The notes under the pieces: model-generated
The model's input: the letters and a program-made list of their open reading frames with translations, nothing else
Told to the model about the DNA's origin: nothing
Databases searched by the model: none
In this document: positions 50,434 to 61,795 of the stretch, piece after piece
Layout of the letters: the number at the start of each line of letters is the position of its first letter
Position numbering within the stretch: the stretch's first letter is position 1
From: Apostichopus japonicus
Taxonomy: Eukaryota; Echinodermata; Holothuroidea; Aspidochirotida; Stichopodidae
Assembly (NCBI RefSeq): GCF_037975245.1
Contig: NC_092573.1
Location: 21,665,265 to 21,729,264, forward strand
Direction: 5' to 3'
Length of the DNA stretch: 64,000 nt
Made by a program: the position numbers and the translations under genes

Positions 50434-52229
50434 TCAGTATTGTTACTATGATTTTATAAAATTGCATTCCCCGGGTCGCAACGTTTTAAAAATTGTTTGC
50501 AACTGCAAACTGGAAAACTTGCATCCCTGCAATCCTCCATGAAAACGTGTACTTTAAAATACCTCTATAATAACATGCAAAACTTACAGTAGAGCTATAA
50601 TGATTTTATACAAACAAAAAAATCAAATATTATATGACCCCTGACAACACATTGGCTTGTGCACAATGGAAGCCTATGATGATAGGTATATAATATGCAC
50701 ACAAAAAAAAACAAAAATCAAGAAATCAGTAACTAATATACAGCAACAAAATGACTGTCAAATTCCGAATTGCAGAAATCTTGCCATAGGCTAGTTACCA
50801 TATATGCTGGCCTAGATACAATGCAATACATACTACTGTATGGTATATGACTCCCTTCCATAGAGTCTGTGAAAATGTTGTAGGCTATTTATACGCTGTG
50901 AACGTCGGAAATCAGTGTAAAGTTAAACAGTGTAAGAGAGAAAATGAATGTCTTCAAAGGGACCACAAAAAGGTAACAACAAAGAAATTACTGGGGTATG
51001 AATGTACATTTTATTTACGCAACTCTCAATGCGGAGAGAACAAACATACTGTGAGATGAAAAATCCTTTTCAGTATGAGATGTCAGCTTCCCAGTTGCCA
51101 CAAAATTCATAAATTGTCTCAACTCATAACACTTTGTGATCAAAACAATGATTCTAATATTAGGTGATATTCTAAGAAACAATTTCAACTACAACTTGGT
51201 ACCATGATTGCTTTTTGCCAAATGTGTGTCAACAAGATCTAATGTTATGATATTTGAGTGCACACATATGATAGCCTATAGCACAAACTTGACTATGTCT
51301 ACATAGGGGAAAGTAACAGTATTCATTAAGTACTACAAGAAAGTTTCCAGATTATGGACTATTAGCCAATCAGATCACAGGGCATTTGGAAAAGCATCAT
51401 TGACTATTTTTAGCATGAAAATATCCTTAATGGAAAGTTGTTAAATCTGTACCTTGTGGTTGATTGTAACAATTTTTTTTCAAACAAATTCAATTGTGGC
51501 AGAATTGGAAGAAATTGTTGGTTCTTTTGAGAAGAATTTATGGGTTTTTTTAAAAGAAAGAAAGATGTCCATTCAAAAAAGTTTTTTTTATGTTTTGCAT
51601 TTAGGCCTAGTAGTGAGTGTGTGTGTACTTTGGGTTTGTTTCTCAAAAGAAAAGTTTCACTTCCTCCAGGCAGATGGACAGACAGAGAGATGGACGACAC
51701 AAGCAATTTGAAGATTTTGCATGTCAATGCAGAATCCTGCATTCGTAACAATGCTGAAGACTGAAGGTGAAATATCAAGTCACAGAGTACTGTATATAAG
51801 TCTGGCTTGTATAGTATTTTCCTGAGAGTAATAATGATAGTAGCTGGCTGTTCTGTAAATGGCTGAAACTATCCTTCATTTTCTGAAGACTTAATGGATG
51901 CTATTGTCAATTACAGAAACAGCCTGACTATGTGCATGCATACAGAGGTCATGTGACATGAGTAGTCAAGATTTACCAGGGAGGTGTTACACTGTTTTAT
52001 TGGTTTCCCTGTAAGTGAAACTTGGGTCAGGAGGCCAACTGTTTCAATCAATGTACTGTACACCAAGATTGTATAGCCTAGGTTTGGGGGAAATTCTGCT
52101 ATTGGGTGGGTTATGATAGCTGATCCCACATTACCTTGACCGTAAGAAACATATATATTTTTCTGACCCATCATCACTTTTACCACGTTTGATCACTACC
52201 AAACAAATCCAAGGAGAAGATGGATTTTA
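50434..52229. other. No gene seen
   Basis: The frames at 50847-51059 and around 51410-51780 (both strands) look non-coding; the latter overlap T-rich tracts. Confidence 0.5.
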
Positions 52230-52590
52230 TGTAATTTTTGCTGCTTTGACCTCTTTTGACCACAAATGACCTTGAAGTACAGCTTCTTTGACCCACCATC
52301 TACTAATCATTTGCAACAAAGTGAAATGAAAATCAAACTCAAACCCTAGGAGGAGAACAGTAGGTACTTGCACTTTTTACATTCTCATGACCCCAAATCC
52401 ATTCTCATGACCCCAAATCACAATAACCTACTTTTGGTCAATAAAATTGTCACTGCAATATAAAATACAACTTCACCAAGTTTGGGAAAATTTCATCAAA
52501 GGACCTGTGAGCAGAAGCCTCCCATCTATTGTTGACGGACAGAAATATGGAAACAGACAGGCAGATGCATTGCCATAACAATAGCTCAAC
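52230..52590 (+). repeat. Dispersed repeat of the TGACC-rich type
   Basis: Contains CTTTGACCTCTTTTGACCAC, AAATGACCTTG, a 20-bp direct repeat CATTCTCATGACCCCAAATC (about 52380 and 52400), and an end reading GACCTGTGAGCAGAAG, TGTTGACGGACAGA and GCATTGCCATAACAATAGCT. That ending is a pattern I associate with marine-invertebrate interspersed repeats. Confidence 0.5.
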
Positions 52591-54420
52591 TGCACTAAAA
52601 ACACTTGTCTACTCTTAAGCTCTCTCAACTACTGTATACAATCTACTGTAGCATAAACCTTTACATTTATGGACATTAGTACTCTGGGTAACTTATCTAT
52701 AGCATGGATGCAAATAGTGACCGCTTTTTTCTTGAATGAAAGACTGCAACACATGTGGAATGGGCTACTTAGAACCTATTAACTACATATATATGAGAGC
52801 AATCTTAGAAATATGCATTGAATTGTTGTATGCATCATGCAATCGGTAAAGGTACATTTTACATTTTTGAAAAACATTAAAAAATGTATTGCAGAGAATA
52901 TTGAATACTTTAGCATGGATTTTCTTTTAAGTATACTATACTGTACATGTATGCAATACAAAACCAAAACGATGCACTACACTGGGTGGTTAACAAAGTA
53001 ATCACACTTGACATGGCAGCAGGAAGGTGTTTAAAAGACTTGTGTTGTACTCACATACACATGAAAAATACATTGTTACGGGTCAATCAAAGTTTTCGCT
53101 TGCTGATCTAAATATAGTAATAAAATGGGGATATATTATGCCAAATTTATTAAGCTAGTGCTGTAGGCATGTGCACTAAAGCACAGTACTTCACAGCGTA
53201 GTTTGCCAAATTGACTCCATTAATGTAGCTTCGAATTTTGGGAATAAACACTTTTTAGAAAGTGCTATAGAGGACACTGGGTGTCTTGAAGCGGATGGGT
53301 GCAAACAATTAGATTTTGTGTTATAGTTATTTATTTATTTATTGGATTGACTGAGTGCAATCTGGTTGGCCCCCTGAAAGATATAGTTGTGGGCCACTAC
53401 AAAACCCTTTAAATCAGTCATGAATGCCACTGCACATTAAAAACTTTAAACTCTAATTTATTAAGTAATCAGCTTTTTCAGTTATATCCTTGTCTACCAA
53501 ACTTACTTGATCAGTCTCAGATCTCACGAACCATCACACACGGTACAGAACCGCCTATTGACTATCAGTGTACCACCTAACTTTATGGCATGAACCAAAT
53601 CTATACACTTAGAAATCATCTTTACTGGCTTCGTTTTAGAAAATAACATGCAATGTTCTGCCTATCATGCTTATTAATTTATTTCAACATTTCTATAACA
53701 TGAACGCAAAATATGGCCATTTTAAGATTCATACATGTCATACCTACTCATTAATATGCATGATATTACTTCTAAAACCTAGGCTATAGTATTGGTAAAC
53801 ATACATTATGTAAACTTAGTATTTGTTAAGAACCAGTCAACAGATGAAATAACTTTGATCTTCATAGAACAGTACATGTTGTCACATATTAACATTAGTC
53901 AAGTACCTTAATCTAACCAACTGCATAACACTATGGGAACTCAAAGGCCCATTGGTCCTAATAGCAAGGTCTAGTTATGCCTAAAGTCAGGCCTAAATGT
54001 TGGAAGCTAGGGGGCCTACCTTAAGCTTTGGACTAGCCTAGCCTGGGCCAAAAATGTACATACTTTAACTGCTAGTCTGTAACTGTAAGACCTTTGAGAT
54101 TTTGGCATAGCCCCAATGTTTTGATCAACTTGACATAAAAACACTGTTATAGATCTAAATTATTCACATTCGCAATACAACCTAGCAACAGTAACTCTTG
54201 AAACTCATTCATAATATGTAACACTTTACATACGTTGTGCTCCCTACGTATGCTTGCTTATCCCGTAATCTGCTAACGTTAGGCTATGCCTTGCACACTA
54301 ACAAAACTGTGATCGCATTAAAAATGTTTGTCAGGAATCAGTAAGGGTGCATATTTTTAATCGAACCGTATGCTTCAATTTTGCCGTGCAATTTGCCAAC
54401 TACAATGGCAGAATACTCAC
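52591..54420. other. No gene seen
   Basis: At 53325-53400 the minus strand reads GGGGGCCAACCAGATTGC then CAATCCAATAAATAAATAAA, which could be a LINE 3' tail. Otherwise nothing recognised. If 54.42 kb is a first exon, this is the start of its intron. Confidence 0.45.
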
Positions 54421-54545
54421 CAACGATAGGATTCACTTAAAAGTACCGTCAAAGTTGTCGTTTTGCAGTATTTCCACTTTTGAGAAGAAGAATGTCACTC
54501 CCTCTCACTGTCAGCCATATTAACTCTACGATGACGTCAGAGTGC
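54421..54545 (-). promoter_or_regulatory. Candidate promoter and non-coding first exon
   Basis: Read on the minus strand: TGACGTCA (54539-54532, perfect CRE), then AATATGGC (54521-54514, YY1-like), then about 90 bases, ending at GTTG|GTGAGTATTC with the donor at 54420. CRE plus a YY1 motif just downstream of the start site is a common TATA-less promoter design. Orientation, donor and lack of coding fit a 5' UTR exon of a minus-strand gene; the 9-12 kb gene needs exactly such an exon. The link is inference. Confidence 0.4.
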
Positions 54546-55137
54546 AGAATCAGCTGGGTCGCGATCTGGATTAGACTTGATGGAAGTCGTTTCATGGGTT
54601 TATAGTGACGTGACCCACGAATCTACATGGGACAAATTAACTACTATGAAAAGGGCTTTATAGTGACCGAATCCGAACCTGGTCTAGTTCTGTGGAACTG
54701 AACTCGCACTGTGGATGACATTTGCTCAGATTGGTGACGAAGGCAGATGTCAAAGAGGCTACTGTATATTCTCCGGGATCAGCCTGCAAGTGGCTATCGT
54801 GCCTAGATTATTGCAGCCCGTGTCCAGTTATGCTATTGATCCCAGTTCCATATTTTAGAGAAAGGGACATAAATAAAGCTTTATAGCTTAAAAACAAATT
54901 AAAAACAACCTTGGAAAGAAAATGCATAATTCGAAAATTATATTGTTAACATTTTGACGAGACTTTTATCCTGTTTATGGATCCATAAGAAATCAATCGG
55001 ATCAATCCGTGATTCAAGAGGACACCCAAAAACTCAGGCTGGCTAATTTGATTGATATAGATATAGGACCTATTTACTTGAAAACGTGAAAATAAAAGAT
55101 GGATGAGAAGTGCATGCCTTACAAGGTGGCACCTCTA
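54546..55137. other. No gene seen
   Basis: Possible upstream promoter DNA of the candidate first exon. It contains a second TGACGTGA near 54606. No open frame of interest. Confidence 0.4.
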
Positions 55138-55139
55138 AT

Positions 55140-55190
<51 letters not shown>
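55138..55190. repeat. (AT)n microsatellite
   Basis: About 50 bp of ATATAT. Overlapping Ile/Tyr frames are artefacts. Confidence 0.95.
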
Positions 55191-55191
<1 letters not shown>

Positions 55192-55414
55192 GTATAGTAT
55201 GGCATACATACCTATATAGTATAACTAGCAAAGGAAGTTCTATAACTGAGAAATTAAAGGTCAGGAAGCCAACGGAGTTTGGTGACAACTCCCCAGAACA
55301 TTTTTTTGTGGGGTGGGGGGGGGGTGTTGTAGGACTTTAGTGCGGTAATATTGGAAACAACATTAAATAATTTGTTGAGTCGAAATTTCGGTTATATATT
55401 TTGGTCAAAATTTC

Positions 55415-55512
55415 CAGACAATAAGTAGAACTTTTGGAGATAAACAGTCGAACTTTTGAGATAATAAGTCCACATTCGGCATAAAAGATCAAATTTTGAG
55501 ATAAAACATTGA
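55415..55512. repeat. Degenerate ~25-bp tandem repeat
   Basis: Four variants of AATAAGTMGAACTTTTGAGATA. A G run (55311-55325) lies nearby. Confidence 0.6.
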
Positions 55513-55728
55513 AACATCTTAACGATTTAGTAGGACTTTCTACAGCTGTTGTTCCTCTTTCAAAACGGGCGGCCCAACTAGTTAGCACAGTTGCCTTAAT
55601 TCTATTACTTTTTGCCATCTTGTTTGAATGACTATCACTTCGTCCGATTTCTCATTCGATTTGGTTTTTATACATGCAATCATATCTTATAAATTCGAAG
55701 GTCATTTGAGGTCACGTGAGGTCATTTT

Positions 55729-56372
55729 CTGAAAACGTAAAAAAATGCTACTCCTAGAGCGATTGTCCAAATCTGCTGAAATGTTGTGGATATAACGTTT
55801 GAATGGTGGTGGTGAACCAAAGTTGTTCAGGAAAAATATTTTGGTCATGATGTGAGGGCCCAAAACAGGGCCTTCTTTAGATTTTTCAGTTATGATGAAA
55901 GGTAGACCACAGATCATATGCAATGATGAACTTTGTTTTCAACTTTCTAGTATTCATGACCAGTATGCGTTTGATGTGAGTAGAAAACGTTTTCCATCTT
56001 AATTTTCCAGCCATTTTGGGAAGTAATATCATCCCTGGGAGATTTGATCAAGTCAAATATTTACTTGTTATTCAGGCTTCCTATCTAGTTCGATGTCATT
56101 CTCTGTAAAAGGACTACCTGGCAGATCTGCAATGTGAATTTTTCCCCAATTTGTCTGTGTAGTACGACATGTGAGAAAGACCTTTCTTTATTGTTGGAGC
56201 CGATTTTGATTTCTGCTCTTTAACGTTTCTCTGTGGTACGTCGATTGTAAACAAGTTGCAGGTCGTTCTATTACTGTATGGATGAGCAATTTGGGGTCAG
56301 TTAAATTCAAACGTGATATCCACAACATTTTAGCAGATTTAGCAGAGGAATATATTTTTTACGTTTTCATTA
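55729..56372. repeat. 640-bp inverted repeat unit
   Basis: The left arm (55729-55804) carries GAAAACGTAAAAAAATG, CTGCTGAAATGTTGTGGATA and ACGTTTGAAT. The right arm (56305-56372) carries the reverse complement with small indels. The loop of about 500 bp has no coding frame. Likely a nonautonomous foldback-type element; its outer ends are not clear. Confidence 0.7.
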
Positions 56373-56943
56373 TCATTGCATGAATTTAAACTACGAAGTG
56401 CATATACTGTCGGTTCTTTGTTTCTGTAATATTGTCAATCAAACAAATTTCTCAAAGAGAAGCTTAAAGATGAGCTTCTGCAGCGTTGCTACACTTGTTT
56501 TCTTCGCCCCTCTTTCTTCCTATGCCATGCTGAGAAGAATACTCCTAACCTAATTTAAAAAATATCGGAACAAAATAAAGGGGATAGGAAAGAGACATAC
56601 TGATCAATTATACTGATGAAATTATAAACACGTGACGTTCTCACGTTACATATCATTGGTCTTTTATATTTTACACATTCGTAAACCCGTCCACGTGCAC
56701 ATTTCGATAGCAGAACAGGCTTACACACAACCAGGACGTTCATCGCAATGGAACTAGATCATCTATCTCCGCCTGTTACTTCAAATAATCTGAACTTGGC
56801 TATATGAATCATTTCATTGCTATGTACTTTAAACATCAACTGCACACACTACTGAATATAATCATTAATGTATCTATATAGGCATATATAGGTCGTCACC
56901 TATCGGTTTCAATACAGCAACATTCATTCAATTGAGTGTATAT
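56373..56943. other. No gene seen
   Basis: Nothing recognised on either strand. Confidence 0.5.
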
Positions 56944-56984
56944 CAGGCGCGTATCCAGGGGGGCGTTGGGGGCGCGCCCCCCCC

Positions 56985-57115
56985 GGGTAAGAAAAAGAGG
57001 AGAGAAAAAAAGAGAAGAAAAAAGGGAAAAAGAGGGGAAAAAAGAAAAGGAGGAGAGGCCGGGAAGGGAAAAGAAAAAGAAGAAAGAGAGAAAAAGGAGA
57101 AAAGGAGAAAGTAGA
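56985..57115 (+). repeat. Polypurine tract
   Basis: About 130 bp almost wholly A and G on the plus strand. Able in principle to form triplex DNA. It yields overlapping Lys/Arg/Glu frames (plus) and Phe/Ser/Leu frames (minus) that are not genes. Confidence 0.9.
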
Positions 57116-57486
57116 AGATAAACGCCAAGACACCCGGGAAGAGAAAGAGGAACAGTCATAATTACAGCGCTGATCCCTATTATATACACTGGGTAGCCAG
57201 TGACAGATCAAGGATTACGGAGGGGACGTGCGCCTCACCCTACTCCTTATACCGACAACTCCATTTTTGACGTTTTCATTTTTCCTCTCTCACTAATGTA
57301 TCTATATATATACTATATATGGTCTATCATAACCAGCTATGGCTGGTCTTGAACTCGACCGAGTCGTCGGGAAACATGACGCAATTCGGGAAGGGGGCGA
57401 CCGCCCCCCCCCCCCTGAGCAAATTTTCTTTATGATATCGCTAGTAATTTTCAAAATAGAAAATGCTTAGATGCAACTTACAAGGC

Positions 57487-57582
57487 CTGGGAAGTGTCAT
57501 TTCCAGCGATCTGGGATGCATTTTCGGTCAAAATGTTCTTGTACGCTTCGCGCGAACTCATGGTGGCGCTACGCTTAGATAG
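57487..57582 (+). repeat. Conserved module, diverged copy
   Basis: GGGAAGTGTCATTTCCAGCG, TTCTTGTACGCTTCGCGCGA and GGTGGCGCTACGCTTAGATA. Second member of the module family. Confidence 0.75.
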
Positions 57583-57700
57583 TTTGCCTACAGACTTCGC
57601 CCCTCCCTTGGCAAATTACTCGATACACGCCTGTTCGAATTTGTAAAGTAAAGAGCAGATATCACATCATATCAGCCTCAAAACTGTCTATGTGTGTAGT

Positions 57701-58181
57701 CAAAGGCGTAGGAGCCCAATTAGATTTGGGGGCTGTAACGGCTTGCCCGCAAAATATAACCAAAATTTTTCGCGCGCGAAGCGCGCGTTCAACATGTTTA
57801 TGTCAATATCATATAAGCAAGCATCGGTTATTACATCGCATGCCATCGTGTACCGTACGGTCCGTAAAAGTTGCGCAGTATACCACCGGATGCTAATGTA
57901 AACAACGAAATGTCTTATGTAGATAGAGAAAAAGCATGGAGGTCCAATTATGTCAAAACTCTCTTTTACATTAGTAATGGCGAATTAGTCGGACAAGCTT
58001 AGAACTTTATTTTAATTACCAAGGAGATCATTTTTAAACTATTCATTTCCTTAAGCTACATCATTGCAATTTATTTTTCTTTCAGTAGGTGCCCTAAAAT
58101 TCTCAGCATATTGCCCGAATTTTCAGGGAAAACAAATTTGGTTGGGGGGGGGGGTTGTAGCCCCCGCCTCCTACGCCATTG
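57701..58181. mobile_element. Nested hAT-like element, 481 bp
   Basis: The left end CAAAGGCGTAGGAGCC and right end (inward) CAATGGCGTAGGAGGC match at 14 of 16. Subterminal GGGGGCTGTAAC / GGGGGCTACAAC is also inverted. Flanks TGTGTAGT (57693-57700) and CGTGTAGT (58182-58189) agree at 7 of 8, an expected hAT or P target-site size. No transposase frame. Confidence 0.75.
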
Positions 58182-58567
58182 CGTGTAGTGTTCGGTTTCG
58201 AAATATCTGAAATCTGATATCGGAAATATCTGCTATTTTTCATAACCTTCAACCAAGTTTTATAATAGCCGTTATAAGAGGTTTCAATATTTCTACACCA
58301 ATAAATTAACTGTGTCTGGATTTTCAAAAATTTCCTGACCAACATTCTGAACAAATAATGGGCTTAAAACCTTGAAAAGTGGGGCTTTCGGGTATTGTGG
58401 GCCGCGACGTAGAATCACCTATACAAAAGCAATGATCCACAGGATATGCGATGAGGTCGAACATGATGTGTGACTGGTGACAATCTTCAAAAAGGTTATG
58501 GATGAAAACAAAATTAATAGGAAATACTTGGTTCTCAGGCAAAAGTGTACATCTGGTTGGTCATTGT

Positions 58568-58670
58568 CAAGCCCGAGAAGTGCCATTTCCGGTGATCTGG
58601 GGGGTATCAAAACCAGAAATTTTCTTGTACGCTCCGCGCCAACCGATGGTGGCGCTCCGCTTAGATAGTA
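58568..58670 (+). repeat. Conserved module, third copy
   Basis: CGAGAAGTGCCATTTCCGGT, TTCTTGTACGCTCCGCGCCA and GGCGCTCCGCTTAGATAGT, followed by CGCGCCCCCCGGG and the element's right end. Confidence 0.85.
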
Positions 58671-58711
58671 ATTCGCGCCCCCCGGGTTAGAAAATCCTGG
58701 ATACGCCCCTG

Positions 58712-60263
58712 TATATGTATAACTACGGTAAGGTTTATTACACGGGAGAGATAACGCTACATCCTACGATCATCAAGGTAACACTTCCATGATCCTACTA
58801 AAGGAGTCCTTTCCTTGAATATGGCTGATTGTCTGATACTGATGAATGTATATCCTAACGTACAAAAGCATATGTTGCACGATAGACGAAGGTGCCAAAA
58901 TGTTGAACGTACCTCTCGTGTTCCAGTAACCGGACACGGAGCGTATTTTAACATCACCTGTTATTCCCATATCAGTGTGGCCACTGACCACTTCCCCCAC
59001 CCCCAACCTACCCATCCAATCTCACCCATTATCCTTACAGAGAGACAAAATACGTAGCATTTGTTTTAATAAATATTTGAAACGACAATGAGTCAGATGC
59101 TACAACAGTGCAAAAAGTTCCAGCGTAGACCAGGATTCTAACTTTGAGAATCAGATCTATATGATGATACCCTTTACATGTATAAATATATACTCTACCA
59201 CACACTGTAACGTTATGGTGTGCAGAACAAAGTAATTTTCCCATTACCTCAATGATCTTCAATATATGACATCATCTGTTCTACGGTTCATATTTTTTAT
59301 AGTGAAATAGCATTTTTGAGATGTATTTTATAAGGATTTTTTTTATTCCCAGGGGTGAGCATTTAATGAGATGGTTTTAAACCAAAGAGAGTTATTCTTG
59401 TATTTAAAACAACTAACAATATAGGTTGCAACCATTTTAAGTATTAGTTTCTTTTGTTACACCATTATGACCATGAAATTCAATCCAAAGCGAACATCGA
59501 TTCATTGATTAGTTTGATTGAAGTTTGTCTCAGGAGTAATGATTTATGTGAGGCGCAAGACTAACCACAACGAAAAAGGTTGATGATGAACAACGCCCTC
59601 AACTTATCGGAAACGACGTTCCTTTTTGTATAGTTTTGCATAATTTCAATGCAAGGCCTTTACAATATACCAACTGCGGTGTGGGTGGGGTGTAAGTAAG
59701 GATATTTATCTATAAAGTCACAAGGCCAACAGACTTTGCGATCCCTTGCCATATGTATATAAGAATATTGTATGTGTAAACGTAAGTGGGCCTGACATTC
59801 TGAATGACAAGTATCAGTATACAGAAGGGACAAATACAAGCACAGAATACAGAAAGGTTAATGAGCATGGTGAACACGAAAGAGATGTAAGAGGATGTGT
59901 AGACAAGGGAAGGACATAAGAATTAAACCAACAGGGGAAGAGGGGCTGTAGGAGGGACGGTAGAGGAACGAAGAGAGAAGTAAGGGAAGAGGGTAGGGAA
60001 TAAACTACAGAAGGACAAAGACAGAAAAGTATGGAGAAAAACAGGGTGGAAGATAGCTACGAGAAGAGGGGTGACAGCGGGGGAAACAAGGAAGGTGGAG
60101 GGGGGGGGGGAGCAGAAGAAAGGTTACTCATGTCCTTCCTGAATGTTTAGCCCATGAGGTTGAAATGTGCGAAGGCGTTGCATCCACAGTCTCTCTCTCT
60201 GCTGATTCGTACTAGGTCAGTAAGGCTACATAAGGCTAATGATCTAATCCCCTGTAGAAATAA
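58712..60263. other. No gene seen
   Basis: A purine-rich stretch runs from about 59820 to 60115, ending in a G run (60098-60110). The frames at 58757-59262 and 60154-60399 are not supported. Confidence 0.5.
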
Positions 60264-60429
60264 GGGGTTAATCAACGGTCTAGCGTGCGTTACTCACAGG
60301 ATTAATGCACGATCGGGGGATAATGCAAGCGATGCACGAGGGCGGAGCCCGAGTGCATCCAGCGATAGCATTAACACCCGGAGTGCATTAATCATGTGAG
60401 TAACGCACGCTAGACCGTTGATTAACCCC
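60264..60429. repeat. 166-bp near-perfect palindrome (foldback)
   Basis: GGGGTTAATCAACGGTCTAG with CGTGCGTTACTCACAGGATT and AATGCAC at the left mirrors GTGCATTAATC, GTGAGTAACGCACGCTAGAC and CGTTGATTAACCCC at the right. The inner part (TAATGC, GCGATGCAC, GGGC...GCCC, GTGCATC, GCATTA) continues the symmetry almost to the centre near 60346. A partial arm (CGTGCGTTAGTCACAGGATT) recurs at about 60540-60560 beyond a G run. Confidence 0.85.
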
Positions 60430-60607
60430 GTTCATTCATACACTACCATTTGTGGGGGGGGGGGGGGAAATCATAAAACAAAACATTTTTGGTTACATAT
60501 AACCAAAGATTTATTAAAGTGATGCCCAGTAATTTCACCGTGCGTTAGTCACAGGATTAACCACGGTCAGCTGACCTGAATGGACCAATGGGATTTAGGA
60601 ATCTTTA

Positions 60608-60950
60608 CTAAGTATGAATGAACATGTCGTTAATGGTATGGTTAGGAAGGTTAAAGTGCTCTCCAACCGGGGTCTCCGTCTTCATGGTGTTGACTGTGGA
60701 TCTGTGACCATAGAACCGCTTCTTGAGGGTGGTTTTGGTTTCACCAACATACTGGATGCCGCAAACTCTACAAGAGATCAGATAGATGACATTAGAGGTT
60801 GTGCAAGTGATGTGACCTTTAGTATTGTGTGTGAGTTGGGTGCTGTGGCTGGTGATGGAATTGGATTCAACAATGTGATGGTTGCAGACGATGCATCTCT
60901 GTTTAGCGTTTTAGAGCACTGTTGTGGATTTTACGCTTTACAAAATAAAT
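60608..60950 (-). pseudogene. Penelope-type GIY-YIG endonuclease remnant
   Basis: On the minus strand: Cys-x2-Cys-x-His-His (RCIVCNHH), then ITCTTSNVIYLISCRVCG and QYVGETKTTLKKRFYGHRS, then PVGEHFN and a stop at 60610-60608. VIYLI and QYVGET are the GIY and YIG strands, RFYGHR holds the catalytic Arg, and GEH the Glu. Upstream, the continuation (KIHNSALKR) is in another frame, so the copy is frameshifted and lacks RT. It belongs to a different Penelope-like lineage from the 37-kb copy, judged by the nuclease wording. The plus-strand 113-codon frame is its shadow. Confidence 0.8.
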
Positions 60951-60988
60951 TATAATTATTTATCTCGAAGTACGGTCACATTTAGCAG

Positions 60989-61503
60989 ATCTGTCAACCT
61001 GTTTGACCCCAAAATAGGGAGAATAACATTTTTCAGGGCCAAAAAAATAGGGAGAACAATGGGAAAATAGGGAGGTTGGTAATTTTCACTCCTAAATACT
61101 CCTAAATAAGTATAGTCTACTTATGCAATACAGTGAGAGAATCATCCAATCAGTGTTTCTTGTTGAATTTTACAGCAGCTCGCATCGCTTTCTTCAGGGT
61201 TTCTTTAGTAGACTTCCATTTGAAACAGGGAACAGTGGATTCACTGTGACTTCATGGCTAGTATGCTAGATAGAGTCCCATCAAGCTTGGGACTTGACCG
61301 ACTGTCTTGTTCTTGCGAACTACACTGAATAGCCTTTCCTGTTCAGCGTTACTGTGGGGAATTACTAAGCATAGAACTAATTGTTGGCTATTCTCAGAAA
61401 TGTCGCAAGTGTAGAACATAGAAAAACCGGGAGAATAGAATATGAAACCGGGAGATTCGGGTAAAAACCGGGAGTCTCCCGGTAAAACCGGGAGAGTTGA
61501 CAG
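60989..61503. mobile_element. DNA-element candidate with ACCGGGAG iterons
   Basis: The left CTGTCAACCTGTTTGACCCC and, inward from the right, CCTGTCAACTCTCCCGG share a short terminal CTGTCAAC. Near the right end ACCGGGAG occurs four times plus once inverted (61425-61495), and AATAGGGAG occurs three times near the left. No target duplication was found, and the class is uncertain. Confidence 0.45.
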
Positions 61504-61599
61504 GTATGCATTTAAGTACCATGCTGAATGGATGTGGGGTAAGAACGTTTCATCAATTTTGAACTTGTGTACAATGCTTTCAGTCTTTTACTTCTGTGG

Positions 61600-61795
61600 A
61601 CGTTGCATGACTTTTGGCCTCCACAGAAAGCAATAGCGTTCCTGCATTTACTAAGCTAGATGCACTTCTCATGTATGAAGTTCACCCAAGTTTCACTTTC
61701 TGAGTTATTGTGTGTACAACTTAGTTTTCAGACATTTACCTCTGTTGATATTTGACCTCCACAGAAAACGATAGGTAAACCCACCGGTCAATCAT
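61600..61795 (+). repeat. Diverged copies of the 146-bp repeat
   Basis: CCACAGAAAGCAATAGCGTT, CTCATGTATGAAGTTCACCC, TTTTCAGACATTTACCTCTG and TTGACCTCCACAGAAAACGA match the 17.4-kb array; unit spacing here is about 138 bp. Confidence 0.65.

Larger units (their letters stand above)
56944..58711. mobile_element. Composite element bounded by CAGGSGCGTATCCAG ends
   Basis: The left CAGGCGCGTATCCAG (56944) and right, read inward, CAGGGGCGTATCCAG (58711) differ at one base. TATAT flanks both sides, a possible 5-bp target duplication in low-complexity DNA. The interior is layered: a 130-bp purine tract (56985-57115), a fragment with its own CAGTG... start near 57198 and an end-like CGATACACGCCTG at about 57622-57634, a complete nested hAT-like element (57701-58181), and the conserved 120-bp module twice. 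Confidence 0.6.

Noticed and set aside
56896-57211. Phe/Ser/Leu-rich and Lys/Glu-rich frames on both strands
   Set aside because: They come from the polypurine tract inside a transposon.
60614-60955. 113-codon plus-strand frame
   Set aside because: It is the antisense of the Penelope-type GIY-YIG remnant, which is the recognisable strand.
60989-61503. Target-site duplication around the ACCGGGAG element
   Set aside because: Flanks TTTAGCAG and ATGCATTT do not match at any reasonable offset.
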